A DNA stretch of 10,024 nucleotides from the NCBI GenBank assembly GCA_030632625.1, contig DAOVUK010000073.1, positions 1 to 10,024 of the forward strand, read 5' to 3'. This DNA comes from Gammaproteobacteria bacterium. Lineage in GTDB: Bacteria > Pseudomonadota > Gammaproteobacteria > GRL18. The notes under the pieces are model-generated. The model was not told the DNA's origin and did no database searches. It saw only the letters and a program-made list of their open reading frames with translations. The position numbers and the translations under genes are program-made. Of this stretch, positions 1 through 7,305 are shown piece after piece (within the stretch, counting starts at the first letter, position 1; the number at the start of each line of letters is the position of its first letter).

Positions 1-948
1 CAGGGTGATTTGTTAGTAAAGATCAATGATGATGAATTACTGGCAAGAAGGCAAACCGCATTGGCGCAGTTTGCTGCGGCTTCAATTGCAGCCAATAATG
101 CCGGAGTTCAATATCATCGGAAAATCGTGTCATCTTCAACATCTAATAATGCGCCGGGTGGAATGGGCATGCCCGGCATGTTCGATCAGCTGGTGACCAA
201 CCCGATGTCGGATATGATGGGCACCCGGGATTATGGTGTGGAACGGGGAGCTGATATTTTTGCTGCCCGTGCTCAGCTGGATCAGTCACACCAGGTACTT
301 GAACAGGCCCGCTCTCAAATTCAGCAAATTGATACAAAATTACGTGATACATTAAGTATTGCACCGTTTAATGGTGTTATTGTCACTAAAAATATTGAAG
401 TGGGTGATACTGTTCAGCCGGGACAAACCTTATTGGTATATGAAGATCTTGAGGTGCTGCAAATTATTATCGATGTGCCGGGTCGTCTGATTCATAATTT
501 AAAGCAAGGGCAGTCAGTCAGTGCCAGAATTGACGGCATGGATGAAGAAGTTCAAGCCAGGGTCAGTAAAATATTTCCAACGTCTGATCCGCTGCGACAT
601 ACCACACGGGTTAAATTAACTTTACCTGCAACACACCAGGTTTCTCCTGGAAATTATGCAGAAGTATGGATACCTGTGTTAAAAAGAGGGTCAAAAAAAG
701 GGTTAAAAAGAGGGTCAAAAAGTGCCATGCAGAAGCGTTTGCTGGTTCCCTCCAGCGCAGTCATTGAGCGAGGTGGTATCCCTTCAATTTTTGTTGTAAA
801 CGCACAAAATAGAGTTGAACTGCGTCTGGTCAGAGTAGGTGAACTACTGCCTTCCGGTCAGATGGTCATCCTCTATGGTGTTAAAGAAAATGAGAGAGTG
901 CTGGATAAGCCGCCGGCCTTTGTCACTTCAGGTTATGAAGTCAAATAA
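1..948 (+). CDS. RND efflux periplasmic adaptor (membrane fusion protein), 5'-truncated
   Basis: Periplasmic adaptor bridging an RND pump to an outer-membrane channel. The frame is open from base 1 and the first codons read QGDLLVKINDDEL, the usual end of the first lipoyl half-motif. The true start, signal peptide and first lipoyl strands therefore lie upstream, and the TTG at 10 is not a start. In order: first coiled-coil helix (about 30-130), a Met/Gly-rich tip insertion (151-222), second helix (about 235-350), second lipoyl half (APFNGVIVTKNIEVGDTV, from about 361), beta-barrel (about 450-670), a Lys/Arg-rich insertion made by a 24-bp duplication (678-725), and the membrane-proximal domain (LLVPSSAVIERGG onward). 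The stop is TAA. The RND pump follows after 29 bases, so the two almost certainly form one system. Substrate is unknown; the methionines hint at soft metals, but the pump lacks a clear heavy-metal signature. The family call is firm. Confidence 0.93.
   Translation, partial: QGDLLVKINDDELLARRQTALAQFAAASIAANNAGVQYHRKIVSSSTSNNAPGGMGMPGMFDQLVTNPMSDMMGTRDYGVERGADIFAARAQLDQSHQVLEQARSQIQQIDTKLRDTLSIAPFNGVIVTKNIEVGDTVQPGQTLLVYEDLEVLQIIIDVPGRLIHNLKQGQSVSARIDGMDEEVQARVSKIFPTSDPLRHTTRVKLTLPATHQVSPGNYAEVWIPVLKRGSKKGLKRGSKSAMQKRLLVPSSAVIERGGIPSIFVVNAQNRVELRLVRVGELLPSGQMVILYGVKENERVLDKPPAFVTSGYEVK
678..725 (+). repeat. 24-bp in-frame tandem duplication inside the adaptor gene
   Basis: Two consecutive 24-base units (678-701 and 702-725) share their first 20 bases exactly and then diverge. 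Being 8 codons long, the duplication keeps the frame. It yields the near-repeat LKRGSKKG / LKRGSKSA between the last beta-barrel strand (AEVWIPV) and the first membrane-proximal strand (RLLVPSSAV). The result is a strongly basic surface segment not typical of the family. Confidence 0.85.
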
Positions 949-977
949 TCACATTTAAAATTGCTCAGGATAAAACC

Positions 978-3900
978 ATGACTGAGAAAAAATCCGAGAA
1001 AAATTCAGCTGATAGAAGAAGCAAACATTCTGACAGAAGAATTAAGCATTTTTCAAGAAGACCGGCACTATCCCATCCTCATCATGAACACGTTGAGGGA
1101 CCAAGACTAGGATTGGCAGGCAATATTGCCCATTTCTTTATCGATTCACCACTTACTCCACTACTCTTTGCTGCGGCATTATTTATAGGTCTGATAGGCC
1201 TGATGTATACTCCTCGGCAGGAAGATCCGCAAATTTCGGTGCCCATGATTGATATCTTTGTTCAGTATTCCGGTGCTTCTGCAGAAGATGTGGCCAATCT
1301 GGCCATTGCACCACTTGAAGCTATGATGAAAGAAATTCCCGGTGTGAAGCATATCTATTCAGCCTCCCAGCATGATCAGGGAATAGTAACGGTGCGTTTT
1401 AAAGTCAATGAAGAAATGGGGCCGTCAATCGTTAAAGTGCATGACAAACTGCAATCCAATATGGATAAAATTCCCCCCGGTGTGTCGATGCCGCTGGTTA
1501 AACCTAAAGGCATTGATGATGTCCCTGTCGTCACTCTGACATTATGGGCTGAGGGCATCTATGATTCTGAATTGCGAGTTCTGGCTCACAAAGTACTGCA
1601 GCGTTTAAAAGAAGTACCTGATACGGGGCAGGGTTTTGTTGTTGGCGGCAGAGCACAACAGATACGTATTGAAGTTTTACCAGAACGTCTGATTGGTTTT
1701 GGCATCAGTCTGGATCAGATTGCCAATGCCGTTAGAAGCGCTAATACGGAATATCCTGCCGGTTATCTTGAACAGGGTGCTACATCATTTAAAGTGTTCA
1801 CCGGTTCTTTTTTTAAAAATGTCAGTGATGTTAAGCAGTTAGTTGTTGGTGTGAATCAGGGTAAACCGGTGTATCTGCGAGATATTGCCACTATTACTGA
1901 TAGTCCGTCAGAAGCCAGTGCACTGGTTTCATATTATAGCGGAGCTGGAACGGTAGGCACTGAAAAAATGGCAAGTGATATACCTGCTGTGACGATTGCC
2001 TTAGCCAAAAAGGAAGGTTCTAATGGGGTGACGGTTGCTGGGGAGGTTATTGCTAAACTGGAAAGCCTTAAAGGCCGATTAATTCCCGACAATATCCACA
2101 CGACGATTACCCGTGATTATGGTAAAACTGCCAATGATAAAGTAAATGAGCTGCTATTGGCGTTAGTATACGCAGCTGTTGCCGTCAGCTTACTCTGCTG
2201 GATTACCATTGGTGCCCGTCCTGCAATTGTGGTTATCACTGTTATTCCCGTGGTGATTTTAATTACCATCTGGGCAAGTTGGGCTCTGGGTAACACTATC
2301 AACAGGGTCAGTATGTTTGCGCTTATTTTTTCAATTGGTATTCTGGTGGATGATGCAACTGTCGTTGTGGAAAATATCTTCCGGCGCTGGCTAAGAAATG
2401 GTGAGACCAGTATAGCCACAGCAGTTGATGCCGTTCGTGAAGTGGGTAATCCTACCATTATTGCTACCTTCACGATTTTAGCTGCACTATTACCTATGGG
2501 GTTTGTCAGCGGTATGATGGGACCCTATATGTCACCTATACCGGTATTGGGTTCAGTGGCGATGCTTTTTTCCCTGCTTGCCGCTTTTGTTTTTACGCCC
2601 TGGTTTTCTTTGCGCCTGAAACCTAAAATGGCAACATTACAGGACGCAGAAAAACATGAGAAAAAAGTCCAGGACGCCATTGGTAACTTTTATCGCCCTC
2701 TTTTACTGCCTCTGATAAAAAACCGTCTATTTGGCTGGATCTTTTTGGTTGCCATTATTGTGCTGTTTTTTCTTGCTTGTTCAATGTTTTATACCAAGCT
2801 TGTTACGGTGAAAATGCTGCCCTTTGATAATAAGCCGGAGTTTAATGTTTTAATCAATATGCCGGAAGGTACTGCTCTTCTGGAAACAGCCAATGTTGCC
2901 AGACGGTTGGCTGAGACGATACAAAAGAGTGTCCCTGAAGTCACTGCATTACAAACCTATGCCGGCACAGCCTCACCCTTTAATTTTAATGGTATGGTCA
3001 GGCATTATTATTTACGTCAGGAGCCCTGGCATGCTGATATTCAGGTCATGCTGTTGGATAAACATGAGCGTGACAGGAGCAGTCATCAGCTGGCAGAATC
3101 GACACGACAATTACTCACTGAGCAGGCACATGCGCTGGGTGCTAAAATTGCAGTGATTGAAATGCCGCCCGGCCCACCGGTGCTGCAGACTATGGTGGCT
3201 GAAATTTATGGTCCTGATGCGGTGACCCGGCGTCAGGTCGCTGCTGATATGACGCGAATTTTTGCACAGACAGCGAATCTGGTTGATGCAGATAATTATA
3301 TGATCATGCCTTTTGAGCGCTGGCATTTTAAAGTGGACACTGAAAAAGCACTGCGCCACGGGGTTTCTATAGACTCGATTAATCGAAATATACAGATGGC
3401 TATGGGCGGTTATAAGCTGGGGGATATTAAGGGACATAGTTCACTTGAGCCAAAATTTATTGTGTTACAACTGCCCTTAGAAAAAAGGGGTGAAATCGGA
3501 CGCTTAGCAAATTTGCCTGTCCCATCATCAGATGGGCAAATGGTGCCGTTAACGGAGTTGGGGCAATTTGTCAGGATTGCAGAACAGAATATTATTTATC
3601 GTAAAGATTTGCGTCCCATGGAATATGTTGTGGGTGAAATGGAAGGTCAGCTGGGAGCGCCTATCTACGGAATACTATCGATTGAAGACACATTGCAGAA
3701 TTATACTGCGCCGGATGGTGTACAAATTACGGGCACCATGACCAGTGCTCCTGAAGATGATCTCCATTCTGGTTTTGAATGGAGTGGCGAATGGGTAGTG
3801 ACTTATGAAACATTCCGGGATATGGGGCTGGCTTTTGCTGCAGCACTGGTTCTTATTTTTGGCTTACTGGTGCTGGAGTTTAGAAACTTTATCCTGCCTG

Positions 3901-4337
3901 CTATTATTATGGCACCCATCCCGCTGACCCTGATTGGCATTATACCGGGACACTGGATTATGGGCGCTGAGTTTACCGCAACGTCTATGATTGGTTTCAT
4001 TGCTCTGGCTGGTATTGAAGTCAGAAGTTCTATTCTGCTGGTTGATTTTGTCAAAAATGAAATACATCTGGGTGAAGATGCTATGCATGCCGTTGCCAAT
4101 GCCGGGCAAATCAGAATGCGGCCTATCTGGGTGACTAATTTAACCATGATGGCAGGTGCTGCAACGATATTATTTGATCCAATATTCCAGGGCATGGCTA
4201 TCTCATTACTATTTGGACCGATTGTTGCGACAACTTTAACACTATTTGTCATTCCTCTGGGGTGTACTTCAGTACATAAAACATTATGCCCTGTTAAACC
4301 TGATCGTGATGATGATTCCTGTTTAATACAGGATTAG
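978..4337 (+). CDS. RND efflux pump, inner-membrane permease (AcrB/HAE-like)
   Basis: Proton-driven trimeric exporter of the resistance-nodulation-division superfamily, 1119 residues against roughly 1030-1050 for AcrB-like members. The start is supported by AGGA at 967-970, 7 bases before ATG. The extra length is partly an unusual cytoplasmic N-terminus (residues 1-45) rich in Arg/Lys/His. TM1 is at about 57-76, followed by the porter/docking half, with YSGASAEDV and PLEAMMKEIPGV typical of the family. TM4 carries the proton-relay pair D458-D459 (ILVDDATVVVEN). A second periplasmic half follows, then TM8-12 (about 960-1100). In TM10 the position of the AcrB lysine K940 appears to be R1016 (GIEVRSSILLVDF). 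Related RND subfamilies often have GIVVRNSILLVDF here, so this is probably a working variant. The C-terminus ends in a short acidic tail with two cysteines. It lies between the adaptor and the antiporter on the same strand. Substrate class is undetermined: HAE (drug/solvent-like) is favoured over heavy-metal CusA, but not proven. Confidence 0.95.
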   Translation: MTEKKSEKNSADRRSKHSDRRIKHFSRRPALSHPHHEHVEGPRLGLAGNIAHFFIDSPLTPLLFAAALFIGLIGLMYTPRQEDPQISVPMIDIFVQYSGASAEDVANLAIAPLEAMMKEIPGVKHIYSASQHDQGIVTVRFKVNEEMGPSIVKVHDKLQSNMDKIPPGVSMPLVKPKGIDDVPVVTLTLWAEGIYDSELRVLAHKVLQRLKEVPDTGQGFVVGGRAQQIRIEVLPERLIGFGISLDQIANAVRSANTEYPAGYLEQGATSFKVFTGSFFKNVSDVKQLVVGVNQGKPVYLRDIATITDSPSEASALVSYYSGAGTVGTEKMASDIPAVTIALAKKEGSNGVTVAGEVIAKLESLKGRLIPDNIHTTITRDYGKTANDKVNELLLALVYAAVAVSLLCWITIGARPAIVVITVIPVVILITIWASWALGNTINRVSMFALIFSIGILVDDATVVVENIFRRWLRNGETSIATAVDAVREVGNPTIIATFTILAALLPMGFVSGMMGPYMSPIPVLGSVAMLFSLLAAFVFTPWFSLRLKPKMATLQDAEKHEKKVQDAIGNFYRPLLLPLIKNRLFGWIFLVAIIVLFFLACSMFYTKLVTVKMLPFDNKPEFNVLINMPEGTALLETANVARRLAETIQKSVPEVTALQTYAGTASPFNFNGMVRHYYLRQEPWHADIQVMLLDKHERDRSSHQLAESTRQLLTEQAHALGAKIAVIEMPPGPPVLQTMVAEIYGPDAVTRRQVAADMTRIFAQTANLVDADNYMIMPFERWHFKVDTEKALRHGVSIDSINRNIQMAMGGYKLGDIKGHSSLEPKFIVLQLPLEKRGEIGRLANLPVPSSDGQMVPLTELGQFVRIAEQNIIYRKDLRPMEYVVGEMEGQLGAPIYGILSIEDTLQNYTAPDGVQITGTMTSAPEDDLHSGFEWSGEWVVTYETFRDMGLAFAAALVLIFGLLVLEFRNFILPAIIMAPIPLTLIGIIPGHWIMGAEFTATSMIGFIALAGIEVRSSILLVDFVKNEIHLGEDAMHAVANAGQIRMRPIWVTNLTMMAGAATILFDPIFQGMAISLLFGPIVATTLTLFVIPLGCTSVHKTLCPVKPDRDDDSCLIQD

Positions 4338-4358
4338 TTATACTTTTGGTGGTAAAAA

Positions 4359-5570
4359 ATGGAAGCACATGTTTTCTTTTTACATCTGTTAGCTGTGCTG
4401 TTAGCAGCAAGGTTTTTTGCAGAAATGGCGGTTCGTCTGGGAGCGCCGTCAGTAATTGGAGAGTTAACAGCAGGCATTGTCATAGGACCCAGCTTATTAG
4501 GCTGGATAGAAGCGGATGAAATTCTTAAGCTGTTAGCAGAAATTGGTATTATTCTGCTGCTTTTTGAAGTAGGACTGAAAACAGACGGCAAGCGTCTGCT
4601 GCATTCAGGATTTAAATCTGCTGTTATTGCCCTATCTGGTTTTATCTTCCCTCTACTATTGGGATTTATGGCGGCCTATTGGTATTTTGAACTCTCTTTG
4701 CTGGTTTCTTTGTTTATTGGTGGAACTATTACCGCAACCAGTATTGGTATTACCGTCAGAGTATTAAACGATATTAAGTGTCAGAATTCACATGAGGGGC
4801 AGATAGTGCTTGGCGCGGCAGTGCTGGATGATATATTTGGTGTTATATTGCTGGCGATACTCTATGAATTTTCATTTAGCGGCGGTGTCAGTCTTATAAA
4901 TGTCAGCAAAGTATTTCTCTTTATCGGCGTTTTTTTTGCGTTTGCTCCTGTTGCCGCAAAATTCATTTCGATATATATAATGCGTCTGGATATGAAAAGT
5001 GAAATTCCAGGTGTGATACCCACGACGATTGTTTCTCTGGTGTTGTTTTTTTCATGGGTTTCCCATGCGCTTGGGGCTCCGGAATTATTAGGCGGCTTCG
5101 CTGCGGGTCTGGCCCTTTCCAGACGATTTTTTTTACCCTTTGGGTTAACCATCAGCACAGATAAAGCCTGTGCAAAATGTGTTGAAGTTCAAATGAAGCC
5201 GATTATTCAGCTTTTTACGCCTATATTTTTTGTCTATATTGGTTTGTCATTGAATTTGAGAGAAATTGACTGGAGTTCACCGTTTATCTGGGGGTTTTCT
5301 CTGGTGTTTTTTATTCTTTCGGTGATGGGAAAAATGATTGGACCCTTTTTCCTCAGGGAATCAATTCAGTCAAAACTGGCCATTGGTATGGCCATGGTCC
5401 CCCGGGGTGAAATTGGTTTGATATTTGTGGAATTAGGTCGAATAAGCGGTATTTTAAATAATGAAATACATGCTGGTATGGTTCTTGTTATTGTCTTAAC
5501 CACCCTGTTATCCCCCTTTGTTATGAAATGGTACCATCATAACTATGCCTCTCATCTATGTAAGGAATAG
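4359..5570 (+). CDS. CPA2-family cation:proton antiporter (Na+/H+ exchanger domain only)
   Basis: Integral membrane antiporter exchanging Na+ or K+ for protons. The 403 residues are hydrophobic almost throughout, consistent with about 12-13 membrane segments, and match the Na_H_Exchanger family: GAPSVIGELTAGIVIGPSLLG near the N-terminus, TITATSIG (123-130) at the unwound TM4-like element, the ion-binding DD pair at 157-158 (GAAVLDDIFG), and MVPRGEIGLI (346-355) in the late core. A DD rather than ND pair is characteristic of electrogenic CPA2 members such as NapA. There is no C-terminal TrkA-N/RCK domain, unlike KefB/KefC, so nucleotide or glutathione gating is not expected. A CxxC (C271-C274) sits in a loop. 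The start ATG has GGTGGT at 4348-4353 five bases upstream. It follows the RND stop by 21 bases, so co-transcription with the pump is likely. The exchanged cation cannot be read from sequence. Confidence 0.93.
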   Translation: MEAHVFFLHLLAVLLAARFFAEMAVRLGAPSVIGELTAGIVIGPSLLGWIEADEILKLLAEIGIILLLFEVGLKTDGKRLLHSGFKSAVIALSGFIFPLLLGFMAAYWYFELSLLVSLFIGGTITATSIGITVRVLNDIKCQNSHEGQIVLGAAVLDDIFGVILLAILYEFSFSGGVSLINVSKVFLFIGVFFAFAPVAAKFISIYIMRLDMKSEIPGVIPTTIVSLVLFFSWVSHALGAPELLGGFAAGLALSRRFFLPFGLTISTDKACAKCVEVQMKPIIQLFTPIFFVYIGLSLNLREIDWSSPFIWGFSLVFFILSVMGKMIGPFFLRESIQSKLAIGMAMVPRGEIGLIFVELGRISGILNNEIHAGMVLVIVLTTLLSPFVMKWYHHNYASHLCKE

Positions 5571-5610
5571 TGTCTGTTTTCCAGGTTTATTGTTTCCAGG
5601 GCCCTTATTC

Positions 5611-5639
5611 TTTAAAAATACAGCCAACAGTACTATATT
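5611..5639 (+). promoter_or_regulatory. Possible sigma70-like promoter for the downstream cyclase
   Basis: TTTAAA (5611-5616, 4/6 to the -35 consensus) and TATATT (5634-5639, 5/6 to the -10) are separated by exactly 17 bases in the 75-bp gap before the cyclase gene. If real, transcription would begin at or next to the ATG at 5646, giving a leaderless or near-leaderless message; no Shine-Dalgarno-like sequence precedes that ATG. The region is AT-rich, so chance matches are likely. Confidence 0.25.
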
Positions 5640-5645
5640 AAATAC

Positions 5646-7163
5646 ATGTCTTTAGAAATAACAAATAATAGAGAAAATAAACAGCCGGATGAAAAATCAG
5701 GTTTTTTTTCTGTAATTTCATTAAATGTATTTACTATCAGTTTTGTTGCCCTGCTGATTGGCTATATCTTCTGGTCTGATTATGTCTCTCACATCACTGA
5801 AGCAAAACAAAACAGCAAATTTGTCGCTAATCTGGTTGCCATACAAAGCAGAGAAAATATCGTCAAGATTGAGAAAATGCTGACAGGCATTGAGCGGGAA
5901 CTCAAAGCAGAACACTTTGATATGGAAAAGCCTCTCAATAAAACAGTTAAAGATTATTTACGTAATGTTCAAACAGACTATAAAAATCTGATGGACATTT
6001 TAATTATTGATAATACCGGAAAAATTATTCAATGGTCTGGCGAAGGAAATCCTCCGGAGGTAATGGATCGCCCCTATATAACCACTCATCTTAATATTGC
6101 TGCATGTTTCGGACTTTATATTGGTGAGCCTCTGCTGTCGAAAGTACATAAAGATCAATGGTTTTTTAGTGTCAGTCTGCCTGTTTGTAATAACGCCAGA
6201 GAATTACAATACATTGCCGTTGCAATTGTTGATATCAATCTTTTACATTCACAACTAATGGAAAACAGCTTACTGTCAGAAAATAGCGTTTTGCTGGTCA
6301 GCCGATCAGGAAAGGTGATTACCCGAAACTCGGAACAGCATAAACTGGTTGGTCAGCAAGTTAATTTAATGAGTCAAATCAGCAATAACAATGATAAGGA
6401 GGGTAATTTTATTGCCGTTTCTCCCATTAACCAGCTGGATAGTATTTTTGGTTTTTATATGCTTAAAGAGCATGGTATTACTGTCTTTTCAAGCGTTTCC
6501 AAACAAGAAATTTTGAACCGTCTGGGTAAAGATTTAATACGTATTATACCCGTACTGACAATTTTGTTTGCTGCATTTGTTTATTTAACGTTTAATAATT
6601 ATCGTCATCATAAAAAAATAGCTGAACAACGACGACAATTATTTTTGTTGGCCAATACTGACGAACTGACGGGTTTATATAATAGACGTAACTTTATGTC
6701 TAAAGAAAAAACTGAACGTATTCGCAGCGAACGATATCAGCGCCCCTTATCCTATATCATGCTGGATATAGATTATTTTAAAGCAATAAATGACACCTAT
6801 GGGCACGAATACGGGGATAACGCTCTGCAATGGCTGGCAAAAATTATGAACCAAACATGCCGTACCGGTGATGTAATCTGTCGTTACGGCGGCGAAGAAT
6901 TTATTATTATGTTACCGGAAACATCTCAGCAAGAAGCGATGAATCTGGCAGAGCGATTACGCAAAGAAATTGCAGGCTTACCACTGCAGTTTGCTTCAGA
7001 AACGATCAATATGACAGCGAGTTTTGGTGTTGCCTGTTACGATGCAAGCAAAGAAAATAATCCTGACAGCAATGTCATTGATCAGGCAGATAAGGCGATG
7101 TACCAGGCAAAAAAATCGGGAAGAAACCGTGTTTGCTATTTTAGCAGCTCAGAACAGACATAG
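5646..7163 (+). CDS. Membrane diguanylate cyclase with dCache-like periplasmic sensor
   Basis: Synthesises cyclic di-GMP from two GTP. The 505 residues begin with a polar cytoplasmic tail, then TM1 (about 24-44). A periplasmic sensor spans about 45-296; its LMDILIIDNTGKIIQW (115-130) and DRPYITTH ... LYIGEPLLSK ... WFFSVSLPV are the typical pattern of dCache_1/PDC sensors attached to cyclases. TM2 is about 297-317, and the GGDEF domain runs from TDELTGLYNRR (338-348) to about 500. The catalytic loop is GGEEF (415-419), LDIDYFK is intact, and the inhibitory I-site RxxD (R406-D409) sits exactly five residues before it. An active enzyme with product feedback inhibition is expected. The ATG at 5646 is the only methionine before TM1, but it lacks a recognisable ribosome-binding site. 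It is 75 bases from the antiporter gene, so it may be a separate transcription unit. Ligand unknown; small molecules such as amino acids or organic acids are usual for this sensor fold. Confidence 0.94.
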   Translation: MSLEITNNRENKQPDEKSGFFSVISLNVFTISFVALLIGYIFWSDYVSHITEAKQNSKFVANLVAIQSRENIVKIEKMLTGIERELKAEHFDMEKPLNKTVKDYLRNVQTDYKNLMDILIIDNTGKIIQWSGEGNPPEVMDRPYITTHLNIAACFGLYIGEPLLSKVHKDQWFFSVSLPVCNNARELQYIAVAIVDINLLHSQLMENSLLSENSVLLVSRSGKVITRNSEQHKLVGQQVNLMSQISNNNDKEGNFIAVSPINQLDSIFGFYMLKEHGITVFSSVSKQEILNRLGKDLIRIIPVLTILFAAFVYLTFNNYRHHKKIAEQRRQLFLLANTDELTGLYNRRNFMSKEKTERIRSERYQRPLSYIMLDIDYFKAINDTYGHEYGDNALQWLAKIMNQTCRTGDVICRYGGEEFIIMLPETSQQEAMNLAERLRKEIAGLPLQFASETINMTASFGVACYDASKENNPDSNVIDQADKAMYQAKKSGRNRVCYFSSSEQT

Positions 7164-7269
7164 CGTTCAGCGTTCAGAAAGAGCAAAAAAAAGATCATTC
7201 ATTTAGGCAACTGATTTCGTTATCGATTGACCTTGATTTATCTTTTGATTTTTCTGAACGCTTAACGCT
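7162..7269. repeat. Long imperfect inverted repeat in the convergent spacer
   Basis: Left arm 7162-7196 is nearly the reverse complement of right arm 7235-7269. The outer 19 bases match at 18 positions and the inner 16 at about 11, with a 38-base loop. The left arm starts inside the stop codon of the left cyclase and contains two inverted heptamer units (AGCGTTC twice). A run of eight A (7185-7192) lies in the inner left arm. Neither strand has a T-run directly after the stem, so it is not a classic intrinsic terminator. It could still slow or end convergent transcription, or be a remnant repeat element. Confidence 0.7.
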
Positions 7270-7298
7270 TAACGCTTAACGCTTAACGCTTAACGCTT
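7257..7298 (+). repeat. Heptanucleotide tandem array, six perfect AACGCTT units
   Basis: Six consecutive perfect copies of AACGCTT cover 42 bases. Read in another phase they are one GAACGCT (7256-7262) followed by five TAACGCT (7263-7297). The array ends seven bases before the stop codon of the right-hand gene. Two inverted copies of the same unit lie at 7162-7175 on the other side of the spacer. Units of seven do not keep a reading frame, and the array is noncoding here. Copy number is likely to vary between strains by slippage (inference). Confidence 0.9.
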
Positions 7299-7305
7299 CT
7301 TCCGC

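Noticed and set aside
10..12. TTG at 10 as the start of the adaptor gene
   Set aside because: The frame is open to base 1, the preceding codons (QGD) belong to the lipoyl motif, and no signal peptide follows; the gene is cut by the window edge.
2117..2473. 118-residue minus-strand open frame under TM2-TM5 of the RND pump
   Set aside because: Antisense shadow of hydrophobic codons, without separate support.
3803..4252. 149-residue minus-strand open frame under the RND gene
   Set aside because: It lies wholly inside a firmly identified membrane-protein gene on the other strand and its translation resembles no known family; it is a shadow frame.
5577..5605. Terminator or operator made of the repeated TTTCCAGG and the short AGGGCCCT palindrome after the antiporter
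   Set aside because: The direct repeats are only eight bases and the palindrome has no loop or following T-run; chance is sufficient.
7024..7206. 60-residue plus-strand frame at the end of the small cyclase, running into the spacer
   Set aside because: It overlaps the conserved GGDEF C-terminus in another frame and has no family resemblance or good start signal.
7162..7269. Classic rho-independent terminator
   Set aside because: The stem is long and AT-rich in its inner part with a 38-base loop, and neither strand has a T-run directly after it.
7257..7298. CRISPR array
   Set aside because: The units are seven bases and directly adjacent, with no spacers; no cas genes are visible.
7162..7305. 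Insertion sequence or small mobile element with target duplications
   Set aside because: There is no transposase, and I could not find a convincing flanking target-site duplication; it is kept only as a repeat element.
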